A stretch of DNA of 64,000 bases from Microbacterium sp. SORGH_AS_1204 (GTDB lineage: Bacteria > Actinomycetota > Actinomycetes > Actinomycetales > Microbacteriaceae). The stretch's first letter is position 1; each line of letters begins with the position of its first letter. The stretch covers positions 2,728,001-2,792,000 of the forward strand of contig NZ_JAUTBD010000001.1 of the NCBI RefSeq assembly GCF_030818935.1, read 5' to 3'. Below the pieces are notes generated by a model. That model was not told the DNA's origin. It saw nothing but the letters and a program-made list of their open reading frames with translations, and searched no databases. Positions 37,817 to 46,190 of this stretch are shown one piece after another. The translations under genes were made by a program, and so were the position numbers.

Positions 37817-39428
37817 TCAGTGGAAGAAGTGGCGCTCCCCCGTGAAGAACATCGTCACACCCGCGGCGCGCGCGGCGTCGATGACCTCGGCATCCCGCAC
37901 CGAACCGCCGGGCTGGATGATCGCCGAGATCCCCGCGTCGATCAGCACCTGCGGACCGTCGGCGAAGGGGAAAGAACGCATCGGATGCCGCGATCGAGCC
38001 GCGCGCGCGGTCACCGGCGCGCTCCACGGCGAGACGGCACGAGTCGACGCGGTTGACCTGGCCCATGCCGATGCCGACGGTGGCCGAGCCCTGGGCGAGC
38101 ACGATCGCGTTGGACTTCACGGCGCGGCACGACTTCCACGCGAAGATCAGGCTCTCCATGTCGGCGTCGGCGGGGCGCTCGCCCGAGACGAGCTCCCAGT
38201 TCTTCGCGACCGACTCGATGTCGTCGGGGAAGCGGTCGGCGTCCTGCAGCAGCAGGCCGCCCGAGACCAGGCGCACGTCCATGCGCTCCTGCTGCCAGTC
38301 GGTGGGCAGCTGCAGCACGCGGAGGTTCTTCTTCAGCTTGAACACCTCGAGCGCCTCGGGCTCGAAGTCCGGGGCGATGATGACCTCGGTGAAGATGTCG
38401 CGCAGGTTCTCGGCCATCTTCAGCGTCACCGTGCGGTTGGCCGCGATCACGCCACCGAACGCCGAGACGGGGTCGCACTCGTGCGCGCGCAGGTGCGCCG
38501 AGGCGATCGGGTCGAGCGCGTTGGGGGCGGCGACGGCGATGCCGCACGGGTTCGCGTGCTTGATGATCGCCACCGCGGGCTTCACCATGTCGAACGCCGC
38601 GCGAAGAGCCGCGTCGGCGTCGACGTAGTTGTTGTACGACATCTCCTTGCCCTGCAGCTGCGTGGCCTGGGCGATGCCGTGGCCGCCGACGCGGGAGTAG
38701 ATGGCGGCGCGCTGGTGCGAGTTCTCGCCGTAGCGCAGCGTCGACAGGCGCTCGGCCTGGATCGTCAGGTGGGCGGGCAGGTCGATGTCGTCGCCGAGGG
38801 TGCCCTCGGCGAACCACGTCGACACGGCGGTGTCGTACGCGGCGGTGTGCGCGAAAGCGCGTGCGGCCAGCTCACGACGCTGCGCGAGCGAGGTGCCGCC
38901 CTGCGTCTGCAGAGCCTCGATGATCGCCGGGTACGACTCGGGCGAGACGACGATGGCGACGTTGGCGTGGTTCTTCGCCGACGCGCGCACCATGGCGGGG
39001 CCGCCGATGTCGATCTGCTCGACGACATCGTCGCCCTCGGCACCGGATGCCACGGTCTCGACGAACGGGTAGAGGTTCACGACCACGAGCTCGAAGGGGC
39101 GGATGCCGAGTTCGTCGAGCTGCGACTCGTGCGAGGCGAGGCGAAGATCGGCGAGGAGCCCCGCGTGCACCTTCGGGTGCAGGGTCTTCACGCGACCGTC
39201 GAGCGACTCGGGGAAGCCGGTGACGGCGGAGACATCGGTGACCTCGTACCCGGCGTCGCGCAGCAGCGTGGCCGAGCCACCGGTCGAGACGATCTCGACA
39301 CCGGCCGCGGCGAGGGCTGCGCCGAGTTCGAGCAGACCGGTCTTGTCGCTCACCGACACCAGCGCGCGGCGGAGGGGAACGATGTCGCGGGGACGGTAGT
39401 CGGCGGGGTCGTGGCGGGGTCCGGCCAT
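37817..39428 (-). pseudogene. purH: purH, bifunctional AICAR transformylase / IMP cyclohydrolase, with a +1 frameshift near the 3' end
   Basis: The last two steps of purine synthesis. Residues about 15-160 form the IMP cyclohydrolase (MGS) domain ([47 protein letters not shown]). The rest is AICAR transformylase ([36 protein letters not shown]). The frame is good from ATG 39428 to ...[10 protein letters not shown], then shifts at the GGGG run 37967-37970 (CCCC on the coding strand). The next frame continues [20 protein letters not shown] and ends RHFFH at 37817, the normal C-terminus. Removing one base gives 536 residues. With such a conserved gene, a sequencing error is the likeliest cause. 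Confidence 0.93.
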
Positions 39429-39493
39429 GGCGTACGGCTCCTGTGTCTCGAGTCGGGTTCGGGTGCGAGACGGGCCGACGCCCGCCTCGCGGG

Positions 39494-40093
39494 TCAGGCG
39501 GTTCGGGATGCCGCGGCGGCGAGGTCGAGCTCGCCCTCGGCGATGCGCCGCACGACGTCGATCAGCAGACGTCGTTCGACGGGCTTGATGCGCTCGTGCA
39601 GGGCGTGTTCGTCGTCACCGGGGAGCACGGGAATGCGCTCCTGCGCGAGGATCGGCCCGGTGTCGACACCTGAGTCGACGACGATGACGCTCGCGCCGGT
39701 CTGCTCGACGCCCGCGGCGAGGGCGTCTCGCACCCCGTGCGCTCCGGGGAACTCGGGCAGGTACGCCGGGTGGGTGTTGATGATGCGCGGTTCCCACGCG
39801 GCGACGAGGTCGGCGGGCAGCAGGCGCATCATGCCGCTGAGCACGACGAGGTCGGGGTTCCACACCGCGAGCTGTGCGCCCAGTTCGGCGCCCCACTCCT
39901 CGCGCGAGGCGAAGGCGCTGAACGGCACGAGGAAGGTCGGGATGCCGAAGTGCTCGGCGTGGGCGAAGCCGTCGGCCTCGCGATCCGCACCGACCGCGAC
40001 CACGCGCGCCGGGAAGTCGGGGGCGGCAGCCGCCTCGAGCAGGGCGCGGAGGTTGGAGCCGGTGCCGGAGATGAGAACGGCGACCGTGAGCAC
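39494..40093 (-). CDS. purN: Phosphoribosylglycinamide formyltransferase
   Basis: A 199-residue GAR transformylase that uses 10-formyl-THF in purine synthesis. [18 protein letters not shown] binds the phosphoribosyl group. The catalytic Asn-His pair lies in [16 protein letters not shown], and the catalytic aspartate in [12 protein letters not shown] take the GTG at 40093 as start, giving the normal family length; the open frame upstream is in non-coding sequence. purH follows 65 bases downstream in the same direction, and both depend on the folate pool managed by glyA and folD. Confidence 0.95.
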   Translation of the reverse strand: MLTVAVLISGTGSNLRALLEAAAAPDFPARVVAVGADREADGFAHAEHFGIPTFLVPFSAFASREEWGAELGAQLAVWNPDLVVLSGMMRLLPADLVAAWEPRIINTHPAYLPEFPGAHGVRDALAAGVEQTGASVIVVDSGVDTGPILAQERIPVLPGDDEHALHERIKPVERRLLIDVVRRIAEGELDLAAAASRTA

Positions 40094-40268
40094 GGAGGTC
40101 AGTCTACGCAGGTGCGTCGGACGCCGCCGAGCCGCGCCCTCGTCGATCGGCGCACGGCGACGTCGTTCGTGGCATCCTGCCGCGGGGAAGAAGCGGGCGC
40201 CCGCCGCCGAGACGGTGTCGTCCGAGGCCGATGGGGCGACGACGCGTTGCCGTGCGGCGCGCTCCGGG

Positions 40269-41906
40269 TCAGCGACCGGAGTTGGGGTCCTCGTCCTCCC
40301 GCTCGTCCCACGCAGCGCGGATCCGCGCGCGCACCTCGTCGTCGCTGAGGTCGTCGCCGACGGAGCGGTCCGCTGTCGCCGGGGCCGCGGCCCCGTCGCG
40401 ACGCTCCGTCGCGGGGCGGTCGTCGGTGGCGCGACCCGCCGTCGCGGGGGCCGCGGACTGCTCGAAGCGATCGGCGGAGGAGTCGGAGTCCCCCGGGGCG
40501 GGGGCGGCACTCCCCCGCACGCCGAGCGCGGTGTCTCTCTCCCCGGCATCCGGATCGGTGAGAGTGGACGACCACTCGTCGAGCGGAACGCGGGAACCGA
40601 ACGGTGCGCCCGTCGGCCCCACCCCGGCCACGTGCTCGTCCCGGTCGAACGCGAGGCGCTCGTGACGGGAGGACGGGTGCTCTTCGAACCGATCCTCATC
40701 GTCGGTCTCGCCGAAACGCGGGCTCAGCAGCAGGATCGCGAGCCCCACGAGCACCTCGAGTCCCAGAGCGAGGGCGAGGGGGCCGGGCTCGGGGCCCGTG
40801 TCGGCCAGACGCCCGGGTCCGATCGATCCGCTCGACGCGAGCGCCGCGAGCGCCCCCGCACCGCCGGTCAGCACGGCGACGGCGAGCGCCACCACCAGTC
40901 GCGGACCGAACGGTTCGGGGCCGGTGGTGCGCGGCATCCGGGATCGCAGCATCCATCCCGTCAGCGCGCCGACGCCGACGGGCAGCAACGCGAGAAGCAG
41001 CAGCCACGACGACGTCGTGTCGGGCACGGCTCCGAGCACCGGGATGCCGGGGAGCGCCCCGACCTGCGTCGCCGCCGGGGTGATGGCGGTGTCAGTGCCG
41101 AGGGCGAAGCCGGGCCCGGCGGTGAACGCCACGGCCCACAGCACCAGGGTCGGCAGGTACATGAGCTGGCCGAGGGCGATGACGCTCGCCCCGATGGCAT
41201 CGGCGTTGCTCGCCTGGTAGAGCCCGATCACCTGCCCGGAGCCGGCGACGAGACCGGCCACGACCACGACGGCGCCGACCGCGACCAGTCCGAGGGTCGT
41301 GAGGGCCAGGCCGCGCACGATGAGGGCGGGCACGTCGCTCCAGGAGTGGGGAAGGCGTTCGATCCGCGCGCGCAGGGCGTCGACCGGTCCGTCGTCGCCC
41401 ACCCGCCACGAGCCCACGAAGGCGCCGATGAACGACGGCACGAAGAAGATCAGAGAGGGCAGCAGGATGGCCAGCCACACCTCGGATGCCACCAGCTCGG
41501 CGTTGGCGCTCACCCCCACCAGCGCGGTCAGCCCCGTGAACACCGCCGAGCCCGACAGCCAGCCGGTGACGGCGGCTCCCGCCTCCGCCGCGCGCGCACC
41601 GGATCGGGCGGCGAAGAGGGCGGTGAAGGCCGCGAGGGCCAACGGCGCGAGGGAGAGCGTGAAGGTCGCGAGGGCCGGGTCGATGCCGGTCGCGGCGAGG
41701 TAGGTGTCGGGGAGGGTGACGGTCACCGGCACGAAGTGACCCAGGTGCCATACGGCGGCGGATGCCGGCCAGAGGGCGCCCCAGTCGGGGTCTCCCACGC
41801 CGAACACCCAGAGCAGGGCGAGGGGCGCGAGGATCACCGCGATGCCGCCCGCGGCGGCCAGCACGGCGTCGAGGGCGGCGAGGAGGGCGACGAGAAGGCG
41901 ATGCAT
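40269..41906 (-). CDS. DUF6350 family multi-pass membrane protein
   Basis: A 545-residue integral membrane protein. About ten hydrophobic segments occupy residues 10-410, followed by a hydrophilic, acidic, low-complexity tail (residues 415-545) ending in ...[21 protein letters not shown]. The pattern and the neighbourhood (next to purN-purH) fit the actinobacterial DUF6350/PerM-like family, sometimes linked to cell division. That link is not visible here. The start ATG at 41906 is 55 bases after a small membrane-protein gene. Confidence 0.85.
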   Translation of the reverse strand: MHRLLVALLAALDAVLAAAGGIAVILAPLALLWVFGVGDPDWGALWPASAAVWHLGHFVPVTVTLPDTYLAATGIDPALATFTLSLAPLALAAFTALFAARSGARAAEAGAAVTGWLSGSAVFTGLTALVGVSANAELVASEVWLAILLPSLIFFVPSFIGAFVGSWRVGDDGPVDALRARIERLPHSWSDVPALIVRGLALTTLGLVAVGAVVVVAGLVAGSGQVIGLYQASNADAIGASVIALGQLMYLPTLVLWAVAFTAGPGFALGTDTAITPAATQVGALPGIPVLGAVPDTTSSWLLLLALLPVGVGALTGWMLRSRMPRTTGPEPFGPRLVVALAVAVLTGGAGALAALASSGSIGPGRLADTGPEPGPLALALGLEVLVGLAILLLSPRFGETDDEDRFEEHPSSRHERLAFDRDEHVAGVGPTGAPFGSRVPLDEWSSTLTDPDAGERDTALGVRGSAAPAPGDSDSSADRFEQSAAPATAGRATDDRPATERRDGAAAPATADRSVGDDLSDDEVRARIRAAWDEREDEDPNSGR

Positions 41907-41961
41907 GGGCGAGAGGAACCCTACCCGCGCCGTCTCAGCCCGACTCTCAGGCGCGGCGGCG

Positions 41962-42216
41962 TCACCCCCGTTCGGCGGGGCGGTCGAGCACGCCCGCGGC
42001 GGCGACGATGACGCCGATCAGGAACACCAGCGCCGCCACCTGCATGACGGCGGCGTCTCCGGGGAGCATGGCGCACCCCACCGAGGTGTCCTCGCCCTCG
42101 CACGAACGCCAGGGCTGGAAGAAGAACGTGACCGCCACGACGGCACCGACCAGGCAGAGCGCCGCTCCGACGAGCACTCGCCTCGAATGCCGGTGCGGCG
42201 AAGCGGCGGTCGTCAC
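41962..42216 (-). CDS. Small two-helix membrane protein
   Basis: An 84-residue protein with two membrane helices (VLVGAALCLVGAVVAVTFFF and [21 protein letters not shown]). Between them is an extracellular-looking loop carrying two cysteines (RSCEGEDTSVGC), which could form a disulfide. Its ATG overlaps the stop of the chelatase gene (ATGA), so it is part of the same operon. I do not recognise a family. A link to sirohaem or nitrite metabolism is only positional. Confidence 0.75.
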   Translation of the reverse strand: MTTAASPHRHSRRVLVGAALCLVGAVVAVTFFFQPWRSCEGEDTSVGCAMLPGDAAVMQVAALVFLIGVIVAAAGVLDRPAERG

Positions 42217-43274
42217 CGTCGGCCCGGGACGAGGGCTCGCAGCCGGCCGAACAGGGCGCGAGCGAGAGCCCCTGGGCTCGTCGACGGGTCAGGGCCCTTC
42301 GCAGACGGAGAAGTCTCGACAGGCTCAGCCACCTCGGTCGGCGCTGCACCGGTGGATCCAACGGCCGGAGTCGTCGCGGCAGCAACCGTCGGGGCGCCGA
42401 CCGGCGCCTCGACCTCCCCCGCAGCGTCCTCGACGGGCGCAGTCTCCGGGCGGGGGTCGACCTCCGCCGCCGCGGCCTCCGCGGGCGCGGCGGCCGGGCG
42501 GGCCGCGACAGAAGCCACGGCCGGAGCGGCCTCGACGGTCCCGGCCGCCCCACCGGCGCCGAACGAGCAGCTCGAATCGCACCCCGCACACCGCACGCTC
42601 GCTCCGCGGGCGCAGCGCCAGCGCTCCCACACCACCGCGGCCAGGCGCGGGTCGGCGCCGATCGGCTCCGACGTGAGGTCGGCCTCGGCTCTCTCGATCA
42701 CGCGCGAGAAGTGCCCGGGCGCCAGCACGTAGCTCGCGGCCACCGTGCGCTTGCCCGCGGAGCGCGCGGCGTTCACGGCATCCGGGATCGTGGGTTCGGA
42801 TGCCGCGGCGTACGCCGTCACGATGGGCGCTGTCACTCCCGCATCCGCCATCAGCTCGGCCATGCGCTCGACGTCGACGACGGCGCCGGGGCGTGTCGAA
42901 CCGGCCGCGGCGAGCACGACCGTGTCGGTCGCGGCGGCGCCGGTGGCGCGCACCCGGTCGGCGAGGATCTCGGCGAGCACGGGGTGCGGTCCGAGCGCCC
43001 GGGCGATCGGCAGACCGCCGGCGGCCTCCACCAGGTCGACCTCGGTGTGGTAGCCGGTCGACAGCAGCAACGGCACGATGACGACGTCGTCGGTGCTCTC
43101 CCGCGCCGCGGCGACCACGTCGGTGACGTACGGCCCGTGCACGTCGACGTACGCCTCGTGCACCTCGACGCCCTCGGGCGCCGTCTCGCGCAGCACGTCG
43201 AGCAGGGCGCGCACCACGACGCGCCCCTCTTCGAAGCGGGTGCCGTGGGCGCAGGCGATGAGTACGGCGGTCAT
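42213..43274 (-). CDS. Sirohydrochlorin ferrochelatase-type (CbiX) protein with long Ala/Pro-rich tail
   Basis: A 353-residue protein. Residues 1-225 are a CbiX/SirB chelatase domain with active-site histidines H10 (ACAHGT) and H76 (STGYHTEV), inserting Fe2+ (or Co2+) into sirohydrochlorin. A Cys-rich stretch follows (CARGASVRCAGCDSSC, about 221-236), which might bind metal, then about 115 residues of low-complexity Ala/Pro/Glu/Val. Residues about 315-334 (VAEPVETSPSAKGPDPS) are translated from the dispersed REP element. ATG overlaps the hemD stop (TGATG). With nirBD, cysG and hemD it supplies sirohaem for nitrite reductase. Confidence 0.87.
   Translation of the reverse strand: MTAVLIACAHGTRFEEGRVVVRALLDVLRETAPEGVEVHEAYVDVHGPYVTDVVAAARESTDDVVIVPLLLSTGYHTEVDLVEAAGGLPIARALGPHPVLAEILADRVRATGAAATDTVVLAAAGSTRPGAVVDVERMAELMADAGVTAPIVTAYAAASEPTIPDAVNAARSAGKRTVAASYVLAPGHFSRVIERAEADLTSEPIGADPRLAAVVWERWRCARGASVRCAGCDSSCSFGAGGAAGTVEAAPAVASVAARPAAAPAEAAAAEVDPRPETAPVEDAAGEVEAPVGAPTVAAATTPAVGSTGAAPTEVAEPVETSPSAKGPDPSTSPGALARALFGRLRALVPGRR
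42262..42345. repeat. REP element inside the chelatase coding sequence
   Basis: The segment contains TCGACGGGTCAGGGCCCTTC and TCTCGACAGGCTCAGCCACC, the two arms of the REP family that is intergenic at 8766-8950 and 48953-49112. Here it is read in frame as part of the protein's disordered C-terminus. Confidence 0.72.
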
Positions 43275-44410
43275 CAGTCCTCCTCGTCGATGACGTCGAG
43301 CCGGTAGCCGCGCTTGTAGACCGTGCGGATCAGGTCGATGCCGCCGAGCGCTTCGCGCGTGCGGGCGACGGCGACCTCGACGGCGTGTCCGCTGGCCTCG
43401 GCGCTCGACAGCGCGGCGACCAGGTCGGCGCGCGACACGACCGCCCCGGGGTTGCGCGCGAGCGCCCGGAGGATCTCGACACCGGTGCGCGGCAGGGCCG
43501 TGAACTCCCCGTCGAGCACGATGCCCGACGAGCGGATGCCGAGACGCCCGACGGTCGTGCGGATCACGGGTGCGTCCGGCCCGCCGTAGTGCGTGACGAC
43601 GGCGCGGACGAGTGCGCCGAGGCGGCCGCGGTCGGGCACGAGCGGATCCATACCGGCATCCCGCAGGGGGCCGGCGGTGATGGGACCGACGGCGGCGACG
43701 AGCACCCTTCCGTCACGGGCGCGGGATGCCACGCCCTCGAGCGCGTCGGCGCGTTCGGCGGCGACGATCCACTCGCGGGCCGCCGGAGCCGAGGTGAAGA
43801 GCACCGCGTCGACCTCGCCGCGGGCGACCTGGCGGGTGGAGGCGGCGACGACCTCGGGGTCGGCCGGTGGCCCCCAGCGGTAGATGGTGAGGCTGGTGAC
43901 GCGGGCTCCCGCCGCCTCGAACGCCTCGTCGAGGCCGTCGGCGCCCGAACCGTGGTGCTGCACCGCGACGTGCAGGCCCTCGACGCCCTCGGCCACGAGG
44001 AAGTCGCGCAGCTCGGCCGCCGTCTCGCTCTCGGCGACCCAGTCGGCCTCGAACCCGGCCTGCTGGATCGCACCGCGCGCCTTGGGACCGCGGGCGACGA
44101 TGCGCGCCCGCTGCAGCACCGCGCTGAGGTCGTCGTGCAGCCCCGCCTCGTCGGCGGTCTCCATCCACGCGCGGAAACCCACGCCCGTCGTGGCGACGAC
44201 GACGTCGGGCGGATCGTCGACGAGGCGACCCGTCTGTGCGATGAGTTCCTCGTCGTCGACGTGCGGGATGATCGTCAACGCCGGTGCGACACGGACGCGC
44301 GCGCCGTGACGCTCGAGCGCGGCCGACAGCTCCCCCGATCGCCGGTCGACGGGAAGCAGCACGGTGCACCCCTGGAGCACCGTGCTGATCGTCCGCGGGG
44401 GTGTGGTCAC
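43274..44410 (-). CDS. hemD: Uroporphyrinogen-III synthase fused to a winged-helix DNA-binding domain
   Basis: A 378-residue protein. Residues about 10-270 are a HemD domain of two alpha/beta lobes (VLLPVDRRSGELSAALERHG, VVATTGVGFRAWME, AVLFTSAPAAREWIVA, VAAVGPITAGPLRDAG). It closes hydroxymethylbilane to uroporphyrinogen III. Residues about 285-375 are an OmpR/PhoB-type winged helix ([26 protein letters not shown] ends, and RTVYKRGYRLDVI). Similar HemD-wHTH proteins occur in other actinobacteria near nitrite reductase and may act as regulators rather than, or as well as, enzymes. The GTG start at 44410 overlaps the cysG stop. Confidence 0.88.
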   Translation of the reverse strand: MTTPPRTISTVLQGCTVLLPVDRRSGELSAALERHGARVRVAPALTIIPHVDDEELIAQTGRLVDDPPDVVVATTGVGFRAWMETADEAGLHDDLSAVLQRARIVARGPKARGAIQQAGFEADWVAESETAAELRDFLVAEGVEGLHVAVQHHGSGADGLDEAFEAAGARVTSLTIYRWGPPADPEVVAASTRQVARGEVDAVLFTSAPAAREWIVAAERADALEGVASRARDGRVLVAAVGPITAGPLRDAGMDPLVPDRGRLGALVRAVVTHYGGPDAPVIRTTVGRLGIRSSGIVLDGEFTALPRTGVEILRALARNPGAVVSRADLVAALSSAEASGHAVEVAVARTREALGGIDLIRTVYKRGYRLDVIDEED

Positions 44411-45639
44411 CCGACCCCCTCGCCCTGCAGCGCCGCGACCGGCAGCAGCAGGTCGGCGCGGGCGACCTCGCCGAACACAAGCACCGCGGGGTTCGCGAGG
44501 CGGTGGGTCTCGGCATCCTGGATCGCGGTACCGAGGGTGGTGCGGATAGTGCGTTGGGCGGGCGTGTGCCCGTTCTCGACGAAGGCGACGGGGCGCGTAT
44601 CGGGGGCACCCGCGGCGCGGGCGGCGGAGACGAAACGCGGCAGCGCACTCACGCCCATCAGCGCGACCACCGTTGCGGTGTCGTCGCGGAGGGCGGCGAG
44701 GGTGGCCTCGGTGGGCGCGTCCTGACCGTTCACAACGTGCAGAGTACCGGCCACGCCCCGGTGCGTGACGGGGACACCCGCCGCCGACGGCACCGCGATG
44801 GCGCTGGAGATGCCCGGAACGACCTCGACGGGGATGCCGGCGGCCCGGCACGCGATGACCTCTTCGCCGCCGCGACCGTAGACGAACGGGTCTCCGCCCT
44901 TGAGCCGCACGACCCGCAGGCCCCGGGCGGCACGGTCGACGATGATCGCGTTGATCTCATCCTGCGGCACGGGGTGGTGCTGGGGACGCTTGCCCACGTC
45001 GATGAGCTCGACGTCGTCACCGAGCTCGGCGAGGACGCCGGTGGGTCCGAGCCGGTCGTGCACGACGACGTCGGCCTCGGCCAGCAGCGCGCGGGCTCGC
45101 ACGGTCAGCAGGTCGATCGGGCCAGGGCCGCCGCCGACGAGCGCGACACCCCCCACGGGTGTGCGACGTCGGCGGCGGAGCGGAAGGGCGCCTTCGGCGA
45201 GGCGCTGGGCGATGGCGTCGCGCACGGCGACGCTGCGGCGCGGGTCGGCACCCGCGGTCGAGACGACGCCGACCATGACATCGCCGCTGGTGGTCTCGGC
45301 GGCCAGGCGCGCGGTGCCCTTGCCTCCGTGACCCGCGTTGACGCACCACACGCGGCGCGCCTCGGCGGCGTCGACGACGAGGGCGTCGACGGATGCCGCA
45401 CCGGTCGCGGTGTGACAGAACCAGGCGTCGTCGAGGTCTTCGGGCACGAACGCTCGGGCGTGCCATTCGATGTCGCCGGAGGCGGCGAGGGCTGCCAGCC
45501 CCGCCGTCGCCTCGGGGGCGACCACGCGAACGCGGGCCCCGGCGGCCCGGAGGCGCTCGATGCGGCGCTCGGCGACGGAGCCTCCGCCGACGCAGACGAC
45601 GAGACGGTCGGTGAGGTCGAGGCCGGCGAGAGCGATCAT
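44407..45639 (-). CDS. cysG: Sirohaem synthase: precorrin-2 dehydrogenase domain plus uroporphyrinogen-III C-methyltransferase
   Basis: A 410-residue CysG-like protein. The N-terminal NAD-binding domain (VVCVGGGSVAERRIERL, about residues 14-30) oxidises precorrin-2 and may chelate iron. Residues 160-405 form the SUMT domain that twice methylates uroporphyrinogen III with SAM. Its signatures are ALVGGGPGPIDLLTVRA, the YGRGGEEV loop and VVPGISSAIAVPSAAGVPVTHRG. It overlaps nirD upstream and hemD downstream by four bases each. Together with hemD and the CbiX protein it gives a complete local sirohaem route. Confidence 0.94.
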   Translation of the reverse strand: MIALAGLDLTDRLVVCVGGGSVAERRIERLRAAGARVRVVAPEATAGLAALAASGDIEWHARAFVPEDLDDAWFCHTATGAASVDALVVDAAEARRVWCVNAGHGGKGTARLAAETTSGDVMVGVVSTAGADPRRSVAVRDAIAQRLAEGALPLRRRRRTPVGGVALVGGGPGPIDLLTVRARALLAEADVVVHDRLGPTGVLAELGDDVELIDVGKRPQHHPVPQDEINAIIVDRAARGLRVVRLKGGDPFVYGRGGEEVIACRAAGIPVEVVPGISSAIAVPSAAGVPVTHRGVAGTLHVVNGQDAPTEATLAALRDDTATVVALMGVSALPRFVSAARAAGAPDTRPVAFVENGHTPAQRTIRTTLGTAIQDAETHRLANPAVLVFGEVARADLLLPVAALQGEGVG

Positions 45640-46190
45640 CGGGCGTCTCCTGGCAGCTTGACGAGCACGACCCCGTCATCGACCGCCACCGGGTACACCC
45701 CGATGGACTGCGGGTCCTTGCCCTGCGTGTCGAGGCACGTGCCGGTCCGCAGGTCGAAGACCTGCTTGTACATGGGGGATGCCACGGTGGGCACGCCCGC
45801 GCGATCACCGACGATGCCACGCGACATGATCGCCGCGCCGCTGAACGGGTCGATCTGGTCGGTGGCGTACAGGCGTCCGTCGTAGGTGCGGAACAGGGCG
45901 ATCTGACGGTCGCCGATGAGGGCGGCTGCTCCCCGCTCGACGAGCAGGTCGTCGACGCGGCAGACGGGAACCCAGCCGGAGGCGGATGCCCCGACGGGTG
46001 CGGGAGGTGCGGGCTCGGCCGACTGCGGGGCGGCCGCGACGGCAGGCGCTTTCTCGACCGGCGCCGGAGCGGGGGCCGCGGGCACCGCCGCGGAGACGGC
46101 GGGCGCGGCGTCGCTCGCGGCCGACGGCGTCGACAGGGTGGTGGCGTCAGGTGTCATGGCATCCGTCCTCGTGGCATCCACGATCGTCAT
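45636..46190 (-). CDS. nirD: Nitrite reductase (NADH) small subunit, with N-terminal Ala/Pro extension
   Basis: A 184-residue NirD. Residues about 80-180 are the Rieske-fold domain with DPFSGAAIMSRGIVGD and VASPMYKQVFDLRTGTC. As in other NirD proteins, the CxH iron-sulfur ligands are absent, so the domain is structural. The first 75 residues are low-complexity Ala/Pro/Thr/Ser, which is unusual for the family (about 105-120 residues). ATG 46190 overlaps the nirB stop (ATGA). An internal ATG 14 codons on is possible but would keep most of the extension. Confidence 0.92.
   Translation of the reverse strand: MTIVDATRTDAMTPDATTLSTPSAASDAAPAVSAAVPAAPAPAPVEKAPAVAAAPQSAEPAPPAPVGASASGWVPVCRVDDLLVERGAAALIGDRQIALFRTYDGRLYATDQIDPFSGAAIMSRGIVGDRAGVPTVASPMYKQVFDLRTGTCLDTQGKDPQSIGVYPVAVDDGVVLVKLPGDAR

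Noticed and set aside
28035..39428. Programmed frameshifting in the ABC exporter and purH
   Set aside because: The runs lack a slippery heptamer or stimulatory structure, and the shifted product would be the only functional one. A base error is simpler.
37842..42011. A plus-strand open frame of about 1389 codons opposite purH, purN and the DUF6350 gene
   Set aside because: It is an antisense frame produced by G/C third positions of the real genes. The sequence is low in hydrophobic residues, full of Arg/Gly/Asp/Val, and matches no family.
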